From: Cryptomeria japonica
Lineage: Eukaryota > Streptophyta > Pinopsida > Cupressales > Cupressaceae
DNA length: 64,000 nucleotides
Assembly (NCBI RefSeq): GCF_030272615.1
Contig: NC_081414.1
Location: 308,867,164 to 308,931,163 of the forward strand
Direction: 5' to 3'
The notes under the pieces are model-generated. The model was not told the DNA's origin. It worked only from the letters and a program-made list of their open reading frames with translations, and did not search any database. The position numbers were made by a program, and so were the translations under genes. Shown piece by piece: positions 49,531 through 61,188 of the stretch (the stretch's first letter is position 1; the number at the start of each line of letters is the position of its first letter).

Positions 49531-50600
49531 TTTACCCCCAGTGTCTAGCAAGGAAAGGAATATGATAGGTGAATAAATAGGCTTGCTAAAATGTTGGTGG
49601 ATAGAGGGAAGACAAAGGCCTTTTATTATGGAGACAATACAGATGCAATTTTCAAGGGCTATTGCATGATGGGACAAGAGACTGGATATGACAATGTAAA
49701 TCAATGACATGGCATGAGGGATATGTCAAGAGGTTTTTGAAAAACATGTTTAAATTTTGCATCCTTATGTTAGATCAAGATCAAGGAATGAAAAAGAGTG
49801 TATGTATAGTGATAAGATATGTATAGGATAAGCAAGACCAAGAATGGATAAGGGACATGGACTGAAGGTCGGGATAGGATACGGGATAGTGGTAAAAAGT
49901 TCTAATAAGATAGGGAATATGGATGAAAGGTTATAATAAGCAAATGGATAAATGACCAAAAGCTGCAAACAAGATACATGATGCTCATGAAGATCCTCAG
50001 CCTTGTCAAGATCAAAGGTGGAAAATGGGATATGTACATGAGGGACAATAGGATATGAAGGGTAATGACATGAAGGAGTATGACATGGTATGAAGGGCAA
50101 TAGGATATGAAGGAGTATGACATGGTAATAGGACAAAAGGATATGATAAGATAAAACCTACCCCCAAGTGTGGTGTGCAAGAAGTTCTTAAATTACGCAT
50201 GACGCTTGTTTGCCAGGTTTTCATCACGGTACTTGCCCAAGGCGCCTGTTTGCCAGGTTTTCACCAGTGGACGAATTATTTTTTCTTTACTTTTTTCTTT
50301 TGTCTTTTTTTTTTCACTTTTTTTTTTGTTTTAGATTGTTCACTTTTTTTGATTTTTTTGTATTTTGACTTTTTCAATAGAAGATGGACACATGATAGGG
50401 GATGGAAGAAGGACTCAAACATCTCTTTGTTTGGATAGTAGCCTTCAAAAAAATGGACCATGACCTTTAAAAGTATGCTCAAAGACATTGGTAGGATAAG
50501 GACATGGAAAATGAGATGAAACTAAGGCAAGGATTTATGTAAAGGATTGGACCAGAGGGATCGAAGGATGGAAAATATGAACTGGTAATGGATAGGGTAT
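49531..50600. other. E3 internal region with simple sequence
   Basis: Contains repeated AGGATATGAAGG and GACATGGTA words (50030-50140), duplicated TTGCCAGGTTTTCA words (50210-50260) and T-rich runs. No gene seen. Confidence 0.5.
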
Positions 50601-50608
50601 TGGAAGAA

Positions 50609-53308
50609 CTATGCTTGAGTGGATAAAAATGTTGGCAAGATTGACATTGGCACACACCTTGAGGGGTGATGGACTGATGGAGGAAAGATGTATTTTGGAT
50701 ATTGAGATTTTGACGGAGGAAAGGCTATGGATTTTGGTACATAAGGGCCCAAAACGGATGAAGAAGGTGATGGAGGAACAAATTTGAGAGGGTTGGATGG
50801 AGGAATAGCAACTTTGGATGCCAAGTTGGATGTTTCTTTAGGCTTTTGTGCTTCAAGGAGCCGCTTAGGGATCCACATGGTTTTTGATTTTTCATGCTTT
50901 TGTTGTTCTTTGGAGTGCATTGCCAACACAAGGGATTTAGGAACCCATATAGATTTAACTTTGCTTTATTTTTCTTAGTGGGCCTTTGTGGCCTTTTGGA
51001 TTTATTTTTTTCTTTATAGATCATATTGTTCTTTGTTTTGACATGTCGATTATATTGGACATGTTGATCCTTGAATACATGTGGATTGCTAGACTTATGA
51101 CATTTATACTTGGCATCCAAATTGCTTGGAGGGGGAAAGGAATGCATGGATGGATAGGAATGAAGTGGAGGTCTTTTGGATTGATGAAATTTACTCAAGG
51201 ATGTGTGTCTTTGCTAACCTTGCATAGAGGATGAAGGGATATAAGGACCTAAGATGGATTGAAAGTATGATGGGGAAGGTGTATGTTTTGATTTTGATGG
51301 AGGGATACCAACGTCTTGAGAGTGAGTTGTGTAGACATGAGCCTTAAGATATTCTTTGATATGGAGGGATTCTTGCTTATGGAGATCTACTCCTTTTCCT
51401 TTATGAATATCTTGACTTGTAGGATACTCTTTTCTTTGGGAAGAAGACGCGAGTCCATTATGAGGTGGATATGATATGAGAGAAATAATGAGATCTTGAA
51501 GTGGATCAGATTGCACCAAAGTGGAAGAACCCATTATGCATGTCGAGGGTTCATGAACATCTTGCACTGACACATTAGAATCATGAGGGAGATTAGGATC
51601 ATGAGGGGGACTAGGATTGTGTAGTAGACATGGTTCAATGACAGGCTCTTCAAGAGATGGAATGGGAGAAATAATGGGATCATCAAAAGAAATGCGATCT
51701 TGGAGTGTATATGGAGCATTAAGACAAGGAGATGGAGGAACATAAGGATCTTGTGGAGGATTTAAAGGAATAATTTGATCTTGACAAGGAGGAAGATCAT
51801 TGGAATCCTCTTTAAAGGTGTTTTTCTCTTGACTTTTAATGGGATCATCGAAAAGGATGGAAGGGATATCTTGATCTTGCTCGAGGAATGGAGTGTCAAT
51901 AGGACTTTGGATAGGATGGACAAGAATAGGGGAATCATCGTGAGTGTCTAGGGAAATGGGATCTTGGTCAACAATTGGATGGGATGATAAGGTTTCAGGA
52001 TCTTGATCTTGATCTATTTCAAGACACGTTTCTTCATGCTCTAAATTATCCTCTTGACATGGGGTTGGACTTTGGATATGCATGGGGGATTCTGACAAGG
52101 GCTCAATGTTTTGGCATGAAGGAAATGCACTTTGAAAATTTGTGATGGATTCTGGCAAGGAATCAATGCTTGAACATGAGGAAGAGGGACTTCGAATGGG
52201 GTCCTCTAAAATAGGTAATGGAAATAAAGTGCATGGTTGCATTGGGTCTTGTATTTCTGAAACATGACAAGGATGTGCATCATGAATTGGATTATCTTGG
52301 CAATCAATTATGGATAGCCCTTGGATAATTGCATCCTTGGGTGTATTGTTTGATGAGGACAATATGGAAGGTTCTTGTGAAACTTCTAAAGGTGTAGGGA
52401 TAGATGCCACTGGGGAGTCAATTTGTTTGTGGGGGGATGAGGCATTGCTAGACATAATTGTATTATCTTAATCTTCCTCAAAGAAATCACTTGGTAGGTT
52501 CCTTAAGATCATTGCAATTAGGCCACCTTTCTTTCGAGGTTTTGACATAGTGGTATCTGGAATTTGAACTTGTTTGGCAAGGAGTTGGTTCTGATCTGAT
52601 GTCATGTTTTGATATTGGACTTGGTTCAATTGAAACTTGGGTTGGTGTGTGCTGCAACCTTAGTTTTTGAATGTTTGGTTGTGGTTGTTAACATTGATAT
52701 TCCACCATTGGTTGAACCATTTGTGGACATTGTATAGTTGGTTGGACATATTGTTGAAATTGGACCATTGGTTGTATTGGTTGTATATGTTGAACAATTG
52801 GTTGAACCATTGGTTGTATTGGTTGAAAATCTAATTGATAGTAAACACCTTCTTGTTCTTGTTGTGGAGGCACATAATGTTGAAATTGATGTTGTCTCTT
52901 TTCTTGAAATTGTTTCATCATCTCTATTTGGGAGAGGAGAGCTGGTATGTCTAATCGTTCAAGAAGAGATCTTACACCAATTGACTCAATCTTTGGATTT
53001 TGACCTGGAAATTTTTGAAACATTTTGGACATTTTTGATCTATTCTTCTCAATGTTTTTCACTCTTTGTTCCAAAATCTCATTTTCTTGAGCTAGTTTCT
53101 CCTCTAGTTTTTGTATTTGGAGACTTGTTTCATCATAAAAAGTTTGATCCAAATTCTGAGACATGTAGAGATTGGATTGACATGATTGATTGCTCAATTG
53201 TGATGACATGGCTTTGTAAGAAGGTTGAGACCTCATTTCAACAAACATGTCACTATGCAATGCAACTAATGGGATTGACAAATGCAACCTAAAAGGATGA
53301 CAATGCAA
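50609..53308 (-). pseudogene. E3 sense ORF: coiled-coil, Gln-rich then Pro/Ser-rich protein, broken
   Basis: Reading from 53308, there is a coiled coil (KLEEKLAQENEILEQRVKNI), a Gln/Pro/Val-rich repeat region (IQPMVQ, IQPIQPMVQ) ending at a stop at 52688, then in another frame GGLIAMILRNLPSDFFEED. A 413-codon open stretch (51214-52455) follows, rich in Pro, Ser, Asp and Gln with recurring DPI, QDP and IQSP words. It continues with stops to about 50609, where WIPKRLLEAQ and VLGPYVP appear; the latter echoes ILGPYIP near 51240, an internal duplication. I do not recognise a domain. Its place after the primer site is where gag would be, but gag identity is not demonstrated. Confidence 0.55.
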
Positions 53309-55367
53309 CTTAATATTTTTGGACTTTTTGAAGATTTTGACAAACTTTTTGAATGCAATTCTAAAAATGAGACCCTTAGGAAATTGAAATGATGTCTAGA
53401 CCTCAAAGGACAAAAGGACCAAGTGACAATAGGACAAATTGACAATGTCTCACCTATATGCTTGGATACTAAGCTAGGTTTGACCAAATGACATTGATGA
53501 CAAAAGTTTGATAAGGTCTAGACTTCCTAACAATAACTTAGGGTTTATAAAAGATTTGCATTACTCAAGTATGACAAAACCTAGTTTTGACACTATATGC
53601 AAAGGGACAATTACTATGCAAATGACCCTAATATGATATGATAATGTCCTAAACTTAATGAAGAGACCTAGGGTATGCAAATGTGACCTAATGTTATGAG
53701 GACAAGGATGCAAATGCAAATGTATGACAATGTCAACCTAAGGCAAAACCTAAGGTTGAATTATGAAATGGTATTACTCTAATGTAAGAGGACACATGAA
53801 AATGGATAACCCTTATTGATATGCAAAGGAGTATTACCTAGGTGAAACCTAACCTTGGTAGTTGACAATGAATTTGCAAAATGCAAACCTAGGATGAACC
53901 TAAATCTAAGTGACATGAATGTTGAGACAAGATTTTGAAAAATGTTTGACAACCAAGTTTGAAGGTGTTTTGAACTTTGTTGAATGAAATACTCTTGTGT
54001 TTAACCTTGTTTTGAATCAATTTGTCTTGTTTTTGAAATGAGACACAACTCAACTTTTGACAAACAAAGAAGACAAGATATTTCAACTTAGACTCAAGAC
54101 AATCATGCTCATTCACACCTTTCTTATGGTAGGCAAGGATAGTAGGTACTTGAGAGGTAGACTCGTTATGAGATTCAAGGAGAAAACATAGATGCTTGAC
54201 CCCACGGGCTCCCCTCCATGGCACTCACTTCTCAGGGAAGCCAAGCATTAGTCCCCATGGAAATCTCCCCATGGCGAACTTAGTATCTCTTCCAAGTATC
54301 GGAACTTGTCCTTCTCAAGCAACTAGAAGGATTTTTGGCCTCTAAATACAAGGTGTTTAGTAAGGATTTCTGTTAAGCGTTACTCCTTGGTGTCATGCAA
54401 GCATGACTGAGACATAGGCCCACCAAGATACCAAACAAATGTAGTTGCACAAGCATGATTTAGACCATGAGGTCCTACTTAGATGTTGATATGAGAAAGA
54501 ATTCAAGGGTCATCACTTCCCAAGTAACTGCAATTCCCACGTAACCCTTCCTTCAAAGCTTTCACCCATCAGGTATTTATTTATAGTGAGTTAGAATGCA
54601 AAGGTACTCTGGCTGTGCTCACTTTGGATCGTTCCCTTTTCACGATTGTCACTTGCTTGCAAAAGAAAGCAAATGGTTGGGAAGGTAGGCCCTCTAAAGG
54701 TAACAAACAACCCGAGCCATGAGAATGGTATCGAAGATCTGGATTTCTGATCACCCTAAGAAGGATGAGAGCATACTCTCCTACTCCAATGTCAAACTCG
54801 ACAATCAAAGAAAACACACATTCATTCCATCCTACTTAGCAATCATACTAGGTTCCTAATTATGAATCACAAACACAAAAGTTTGGTTGAAATACAAGGC
54901 AACCTGCAAAATCACCAAGTTAGAAGTTTAATTTGTTTAGTCTTTGACTAGCGAACCTGCATAAAATTTGTTAGTAGTTTCATTTTTGTCTTTGTCATGC
55001 GTAATGCCAAGGTGCTACATAGAGAATTAGTACCAAAGAAAAACCAAAATGCAGAAACAGAATGCAAAACAAAGCAATTTGCAAGTAAAAACACTACTTT
55101 TTACCTCTATTTCTGGCCTTACACAGGTGCAGAATATCTTACACAAGCACAAAATGCAGTAACACAGGCATAGATCCCTTTGAAACAGGCGTAGAAATCC
55201 TTGACATAGGTGTAGATCCCTTAACACAGATGCAAATCCCTTGACACAGGCGCAGAATGCAGTGACACAGGCGCAGAAGTGCCCAGAAAGCCCTGAATTA
55301 CCTTGTTTCTTGGGTTTTTCACCTGCAAATCAACTCAAAAGCACTCAAAAGAATGGTTAGGGGGTTA
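53309..55367 (-). other. E3 leader region without genes
   Basis: About 2 kb between primer site and first ORF, a long leader as in some Tat elements. The part 53500-53900 repeats words like ATGCAAATG and ACCTAA. Confidence 0.5.
55123..55290. repeat. ACACAGGCGCAGAA-like repeat in E3 leader
   Basis: About eight degenerate copies of ACACAGGYGCAGAA at 20-27 bp spacing close to the primer site. Confidence 0.7.
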
Positions 55368-55386
55368 GTTCACGTCGAGTTCACCA
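55368..55386 (-). other. E3 candidate primer binding site, tRNA not identified
   Basis: Minus strand TGGTGAACTCGACGTGAAC, five bases from the 5' LTR. It begins with TGG as a tRNA 3'-end complement must, but I cannot name the tRNA. Confidence 0.6.
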
Positions 55387-55391
55387 ATTAA

Positions 55392-56973
55392 TGTAGATAG
55401 GAGTTTGGAAAACATCAAAGCAATATAAACATTAGCCTAGCTCAATCACGAAAACTCAATTGCAATGACAAATCCTAATTACATTCAATAGAGATACATG
55501 AAAAACAAGACATTCAATTCAAATGCAAACCATCACAAATGTGAATATATCCTCTAGAAATCTCCATTGTCCTTCTTTCTCCTTCAAATTACTTTGTTTT
55601 GTGGATCTCACCTTCAAGTGCATAAGTATAATATGAAAGCCAGATTGACAAGACGAGATGACAGCATAAGGGTACTAAGGGCGTGATTGATTCGGCCTTT
55701 TGATTGAAGAAATTCATCCAATTTATAGATAAATTGGAGAAAAGAAAAGATTAGCATGAAATTGATATTAGAGGCAATTGATTTCAAAATGGCAAAATTG
55801 AGTTGAAGGAAGAAGGTTATGACACCTTCTATGTCATGAATTATGACATATTGCCAATGTAAAGGTTAGAGGACTAGAATCTTATGACATCTTGCTATGC
55901 CAATAGTATGACGCATGAGTAATTCATGCTTCCACCGAAGCACAAAAATAGGGAGAGACTAGAGATAAATTAATTAGGTGGAAATTGAAATTAGGAAATT
56001 AGAAAATGAGGAAATTAGGAATTAAGAAAATTAGAAAATGAGGAAATTAGGAATTAGGTGAATTAATTAACAATTTTTCATTCATCAATTAATTCACACA
56101 AAGAGAGGGAATTAATTAGCCAATTAAATAAATATTTAATTGTGACAAGAAGACTTAGGATAAATAAATAAATTATTTAACCTAGAGGGAAAATGCCAAA
56201 CAAGATTAAATGAATAAATCATAAAACCTTAGGAGACGAATTAGAAATGCAAGGACGACAATTAGGTCTTGACAAAAGATAATTGATGTCGATTCGATTT
56301 GATCATGATTTCTGACTTGATAAATGATTTGACTGATAAATGTGCCAATTGATGAGGAACAATGACTAATTGATCCAAATTGACATGATTGAGAAGGACG
56401 ACGATCGATGTCAAATCGATTGCAAAATGACAAAAATGACAACGATCGATGACAAAATAGATTGCAAAACAACAATATTGAAAATGACCATGATCGATGA
56501 CAAATCGATCGCAAAATGAAGAAATTGATCAAAGGACAAGGATCGATGACAAAATAGATTGCAAAACAACAAGATTGAAAATGACCACGATCGATGGCAA
56601 ATCGATCGCAAAATGATGAAATTGATTAGAGGACAAGGATCGATGACAAATCGATCGCAAGATGACAAGTTTGAAAAGAGGACAAAACCCTAATTAGGAT
56701 TGGCGATGTCCAAAATGATGACAAATGAGCATGCACATTGATGCGACAGGATAAGATCGACCAAAATCATGACTGAAGATTATTATCGACAAGACCAAAT
56801 TCGAAAGCGAGACAACTGAAGAATGCAGAAGGAGGAGTCGATGTTTGCAAATGATAAGGACCAAGTGCGCAACATAGGAGAAATGTTAATGCGATGCAAG
56901 AACCCTAAAATAAGGCAATGCGCAAATGTTAAAGTTTGACTCCGCAAGCGTTAACCATTTTTAGATGTCTACA
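55392..56973 (-). repeat. E3 5' LTR
   Basis: 1582 bp, TGTAGA to TCTACA, collinear with 43632-45230 with small indels near 55985-56050. Confidence 0.9.
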
Positions 56974-57897
56974 AATATTTAATAATGTTTATTTTAATTA
57001 TTTTGATTAATAGCAATTTGATTATTTGATTATCCAATGTTTAATTTAATTTATTGGATTCTTGCCTTTTTGGGTACTTAATTATTTGATATTTAAATAT
57101 TTATTTATTTTAATGATGATTTAATATTTATTGTTTAGCTTATGTTGTGGTTTTATATTTATTTGTGTTTTGACCTTTTAATGGTATTTAATTGTTTATT
57201 TATTTATTTGTTATTTATTTGCCTATGGTTTAATATTTATTTGGTATTTAATATTTATCTGGTTCTTTAATTCATTTATGAACCTTTGGTTTATTTAATT
57301 TAATTTCCACATTTGATTTATTTAAGTGTGGCTCATGTTTTATTTATTAGTTTGACTTTACATTAAGTGGGTTGTATAAACACACTTTAAAATAAAATAA
57401 TAAAATATTCCCACCTAACTGTAAAAACATGATTTATATTTATCTTACCTACCCTCTTTTCTTATTGGTTGAATTTGAAAAGGGAGGTAAAATTATATTA
57501 TATGGTGGGGTTGGTAAAATATATTATAGATTGGAATATTTTGATTGGCTGAGATTGAGACTAGGGTTTTTGGTTATTGTTTGGCTTTTTATTTTCTTTC
57601 TGTGAAATTTGGGGTTGGCTTCTCCTTTTGCAAAAAAATATTCTTTGCAAGAATTTTCTTTGGGTTTTGGCTTGGATTGTGGATGGAGTTTCTTTGTTTG
57701 GCCTTAGATTTGGATGGAGCTCTACCTCAACTCTCATCCATCACTCGGGGTGCAGGTTGGGTTCCTTGTCTTTGTTTATTTTTCAGCTTTAAAATTTCTT
57801 TGTGTATGCTCCATGTCTGAAAATGCCTTCCGGGAGCTGGGGATAAATTTTTTAATTTATTGTAGTTTTCAGATTTATATATGATGGAGAAAACCTT

Positions 57898-57902
57898 ATA
57901 TT
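57898..57902. other. Empty target site corresponding to the E1 insertion
   Basis: AAAACCTTATATTATATGGG is uninterrupted here; in the 5' LTR E1 splits it at ATATT. Confidence 0.93.
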
Positions 57903-58304
57903 ATATGGGTGTTTGTATAGTTGTATTGGAGAAATATTTGGTCTCTTGTATGTTGTTGTTCACGACATTGAAAAGTTTGGATTCATGGCTTCTTGTAGTG
58001 AGATCCTATATCATTGTCTGGATCATGTGATTGGTGTTTTGTTTGATGTAGCTTTGGCATTATCTATTGCTGGTAGAGTTACCTGTGTATTTCAGACTCA
58101 AAGGAAGTCTCTGTGAGTGAGTTCAGGGTCTCCCAACTATGGATATGTTTTGGAATCTCTCCCTCTATATTTTAGTAAACCTTATTCTAATTATTTCTTC
58201 TTACTTGTTGGTTCTAGGTGACTCTATGCATATGTTTTTCAAGGACTTATGTTTTAATTTTGATTTTTAAATCTCAAACAAAAGTTCTGTGATTTTTCAT
58301 CCTT

Positions 58305-58530
58305 TTATGCAAAAGCGCTGATTTTGCATTTGCGATGTCCTTTCATTCATTTGTGTTGTCCTTTTATGCATTTGCATTGTCTGTTATTGTATTTGCATTG
58401 TCCTTTGGTGTATATGCATTGTCCTTTGTGCAAAAGCATTGTCCTTATCTACAGAAGCACTAAACTATTTAACATAGGCACTAACCTGTAATGCAAAAGT
58501 GCTAAACTTCAATGCAAAAGTGTTGTTTTG
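58305..58530. repeat. Degenerate tandem array in G 3' LTR
   Basis: Counterpart of 29517-29715, with one extra unit near 58500-58520. Confidence 0.6.
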
Positions 58531-58749
58531 CCTATCTTTGGTTTTTTCACTGTTCTCCAAGTCAGATTTGGATTTTTTGAGTTTTCTTTCACTCCAGAGG
58601 CTTTTTGGTATTTTTGCAGATATTTTCCAGCTACTGTTATTTATCAGTTTGATGTGATTTTATGTTTTATATGCTGGAATAGTCTTGGTTTATTTATTGT
58701 TGAAGATTTGAGTCTTTTCTTATATTGAGATGTTGCAATGGAAAAATGG

Positions 58750-58852
58750 TATTGTTGTGGAGACAACAAGATGTTATTGTTGTGGTGACAATAAGATAGT
58801 ATTGTTGTGGAGACAATAAGATGATATTGTTGTGAAGACAACAGATTTGATA
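58750..58852. repeat. Tandem array in G 3' LTR, unit about 25 bp
   Basis: Counterpart of 29941-30032. Confidence 0.75.
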
Positions 58853-59078
58853 TGTTTTATTGAGGGAATATCTCTTTTGATATAGATTTCCACATTGAGG
58901 CTCATATTGCTTTTTAATGGATTTAAGCCCTTTGCGTTCTTTAGCTATGGTCTTCCTTGTATGTTTTATGTGTTGTTGTGCTGCATGATGAAGTTATGGA
59001 TCTCTTCTTGGAATTTGAATTGGAGCCTTTTTTCTATTGTTGTTTTGGAGCATGTTAGGAGGAGTGGGCTTCCTTGTG

Positions 59079-59345
59079 ATGACCAGGGTCATGAGAGATA
59101 GGCTTGCATGAGGTTCCTTGTAAGGATGCATGAAGTCTAGACCACCAGGGCACATTGGAGTTTTCAATGATTTGTAAATAAGTGATAACCTTAATAATAA
59201 ATTAATTGGATTGGGTAATTAGATCTCATTTAAACAATATAATTAATAGTTTAAGCCTCATGGCTGATTCCTAGGGAGGATGTTTTAGGATAAGCATGAG
59301 AAGGCCGTGAAGACGGTAAGTCAAATCTCCCTTGGTTCTCTCATG
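59079..59345. other. About 266-bp block present in only one G LTR
   Basis: The 5' LTR reads CTTCCTTGTGGGTAGAAAT without interruption at 30259-30277, whereas the 3' LTR has extra sequence between CTTCCTTGTG and GGGTAGAAAT. The block has CATGAGAGA near its left end (59090-59098) and TCTCTCATG at its right end (59337-59345), an inverted pair. Confidence 0.85.
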
Positions 59346-59633
59346 GGTAGAAATAGCTTCACATGTCTATCAGGGTTATGTCGTGAAGAGTTGTGTTTTG
59401 GCAATATTATGGGGGAGGATAGCATGTGATGACACTCTGCTCCTACATGTGTCCTTTGCTTGAGATGTATTTATACCTTGATGATTTGTGCGCCTCTGGG
59501 AGTTTTCTATTTGTGCTATCTTGTGATTGGTTCTTTCTTGAGTTTCCTTGATTTGGTTAGTCTCTTTGGTTTTAAGTGTCAGCTTGGATATAGAGTGTGT
59601 GTTGGGACCTTATGTCATCTCCTAGCAGAGGGG

Positions 59634-59638
59634 GTGGT
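59634..59638. other. Empty target site corresponding to the E2 insertion
   Basis: GGGGGTGGTTCCTTTGG is uninterrupted here; in the 5' LTR E2 splits it at GTGGT. Confidence 0.92.
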
Positions 59639-61183
59639 TCCTTTGGTTCCCCATGGTCGGGTGGTTGGTGCTTTTAAACCATTGGGATGTTCTTGTCTTT
59701 ATATTCTTCTTGTGTGGTTGAGGATGCTTCTTTAGATTGTTCATGGATAATAATTGCAGCAAGAATGTAAATGATGATGTGATTTATGTAATGAAATTCA
59801 TATGTAATAGTTGTAAAAGAAATCATGTTTATGAGAAATGACTATGTTGTTCTAGTTGTAGTGATAACTTTGGTTATGGTAGATGAATTTAATGATGAAC
59901 CTTGAGTTGTATTGTAACGCATATATATTTAATGAAATGTATGCATGAGATGTGGATAAGTAATATGATTTGTAATTAAAAGATGCAATTTGTATTCTTG
60001 ATGAGCCATGCTAAAAGGAAATGGTGTAAATGTTATGATAATGGTATTAGTCTTGAAATGATGTCTTTAACTAATGCTTGACTAGAAGAAATGTTATGTC
60101 TTGGTAGGATGTATGAGTATGAGTAATATTGGAAGATATCTTAGGACATGTTTATGAGTTGTGATTAAAGAATTTGAAATTATAGTATCATATTTTGTAG
60201 ACAATGATCTAATGATTGAATTGAAATATTATATTGCTTGGGATGTAATTGAATGCTCCTTATGAAAATATTGTATGGATGAGCTTAATGAATGAATTAC
60301 TAACCTTATTAATGGAAATTACTAGTAGGTGTATGTGTAGACAGTAAAATGAATGCTTGTCTTTTAGGGAAGGTTTAGGATGTATCATGTGTTATGGTTT
60401 AAGATTATATCTCCATTTGGTGGATGATATTAGTTGTTATGAAATTAGGATATTGTATCTTAATTTTTAATAAGATTATTGATGGTTAATTGATATAGTG
60501 TAAGAGATTTTAGGAGTATTAAATGGGCTATGGATTAAATGTTTAAGGAGAACTTGTGAGTATTGCATTATGTTCTTTTGGAACCATGATGAAGTAATAA
60601 GTATGCTACAAGCATAGAATTATAAATGACTATGTAGAAGTTAATTGTAAATGGAAATTATGTTAATGCAATGTAAGGGTTAATCTTGGTATGTGAATGG
60701 TGATGTTATAGTCAAGGGTTGGTTAATGGTAACAGGAACATTTTGACTTGGTGTATAAAATGAACCTAATAGAAAAAGAGAAGTGGCTGTGCATTGAAAG
60801 ATAAATCTCATATTAAATGAAAGATTAAGTATGTTGCATATCATGAGTGTTAGGTATTGCTATGTTGCACCTATGTGTGCATAATGATTAAGATTATGAG
60901 GTATTGATTTTGAAGAAAGTAAATGTTTATTGCTTGTGTAGGTAGACTAAGTAATGGCATTGAGATACCCTAGGGAGTTAGTAGAAATGATTTATTGTAT
61001 TCCGCTTGTGTAATTGTTCAAATATCTTGAGTGAATTACTCTATGTTCATAACACTTAAATGGTGTTGTGTGCTCGTTGTATTGCTTAAGAGATATTATG
61101 TGTTGTATTGTTAAATAAAAAAATAAAAAAATTATAGTGTGTATTTAGCTATATTTCTCTAGGGTTTTTTGGCGAGAATTACA

Positions 61184-61188
61184 CATCA
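61184..61188. repeat. Right target site duplication of element G
   Basis: CATCA, matching 19919-19923. Confidence 0.9.

Larger units (their letters stand above)
43632..56973 (-). mobile_element. Element E3: 13.3-kb Tat-like Gypsy derivative with an antisense plant mobile domain gene
   Basis: LTRs at 43632-45230 and 55392-56973 share the start TGTAGATAGGA and the end TTAGATGTCTA(C/G)A. Target copies AATAG and AATAT differ by one base, and the empty site is at 20652-20656. A TGG-initial primer site candidate beside the right LTR and a purine tract beside the left LTR set the orientation as minus. The interior (10.2 kb) has a long Pro/Ser/Gln-rich ORF in sense and a plant mobile domain gene in antisense, but no recognisable protease, reverse transcriptase or integrase. 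Antisense extra ORFs with plant mobile domains are reported for Tat-lineage elements, which fits. Confidence 0.88.
19924..61183 (+). mobile_element. Element G: non-coding LARD-like LTR retrotransposon carrying three nested insertions
   Basis: Termini are TGCAGTG (5' LTR) or TGTAGTG (3' LTR) and ATTACA, flanked by a perfect CATCA duplication inside C1 gag. Without the nested elements and duplicated targets, the 5' LTR is 4661 bp and the 3' LTR about 4.9 kb (about 4.67 kb without one 266-bp extra block). The interior is only 3249 bp (39648-42896), with a primer site at one end and a purine tract at the other and no coding sequence. It therefore cannot move by itself. The primer site and the GGGGGGGAGGA tract recall Gypsy chromoviruses, but the lineage is not provable without pol. 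Confidence 0.92.
56974..61183 (+). repeat. Element G 3' LTR, segment 2
   Basis: Begins with the right E3 target copy AATAT (56974-56978) and ends ATTACA. It contains both empty sites for E1 (57898-57902) and E2 (59634-59638) and a 266-bp block not present in the 5' LTR. Non-coding; short frames are shared by chance with the 5' LTR. Confidence 0.92.

Noticed and set aside
48934-49565. Phe-rich frames of 85-140 codons
   Set aside because: They arise from the 32-bp tandem array; all three registers give the same peptides.
51214-52455. A host gene for a proline-rich protein
   Set aside because: It lies between the primer site and purine tract of E3 and connects to flanking broken frames, so it is element sequence.
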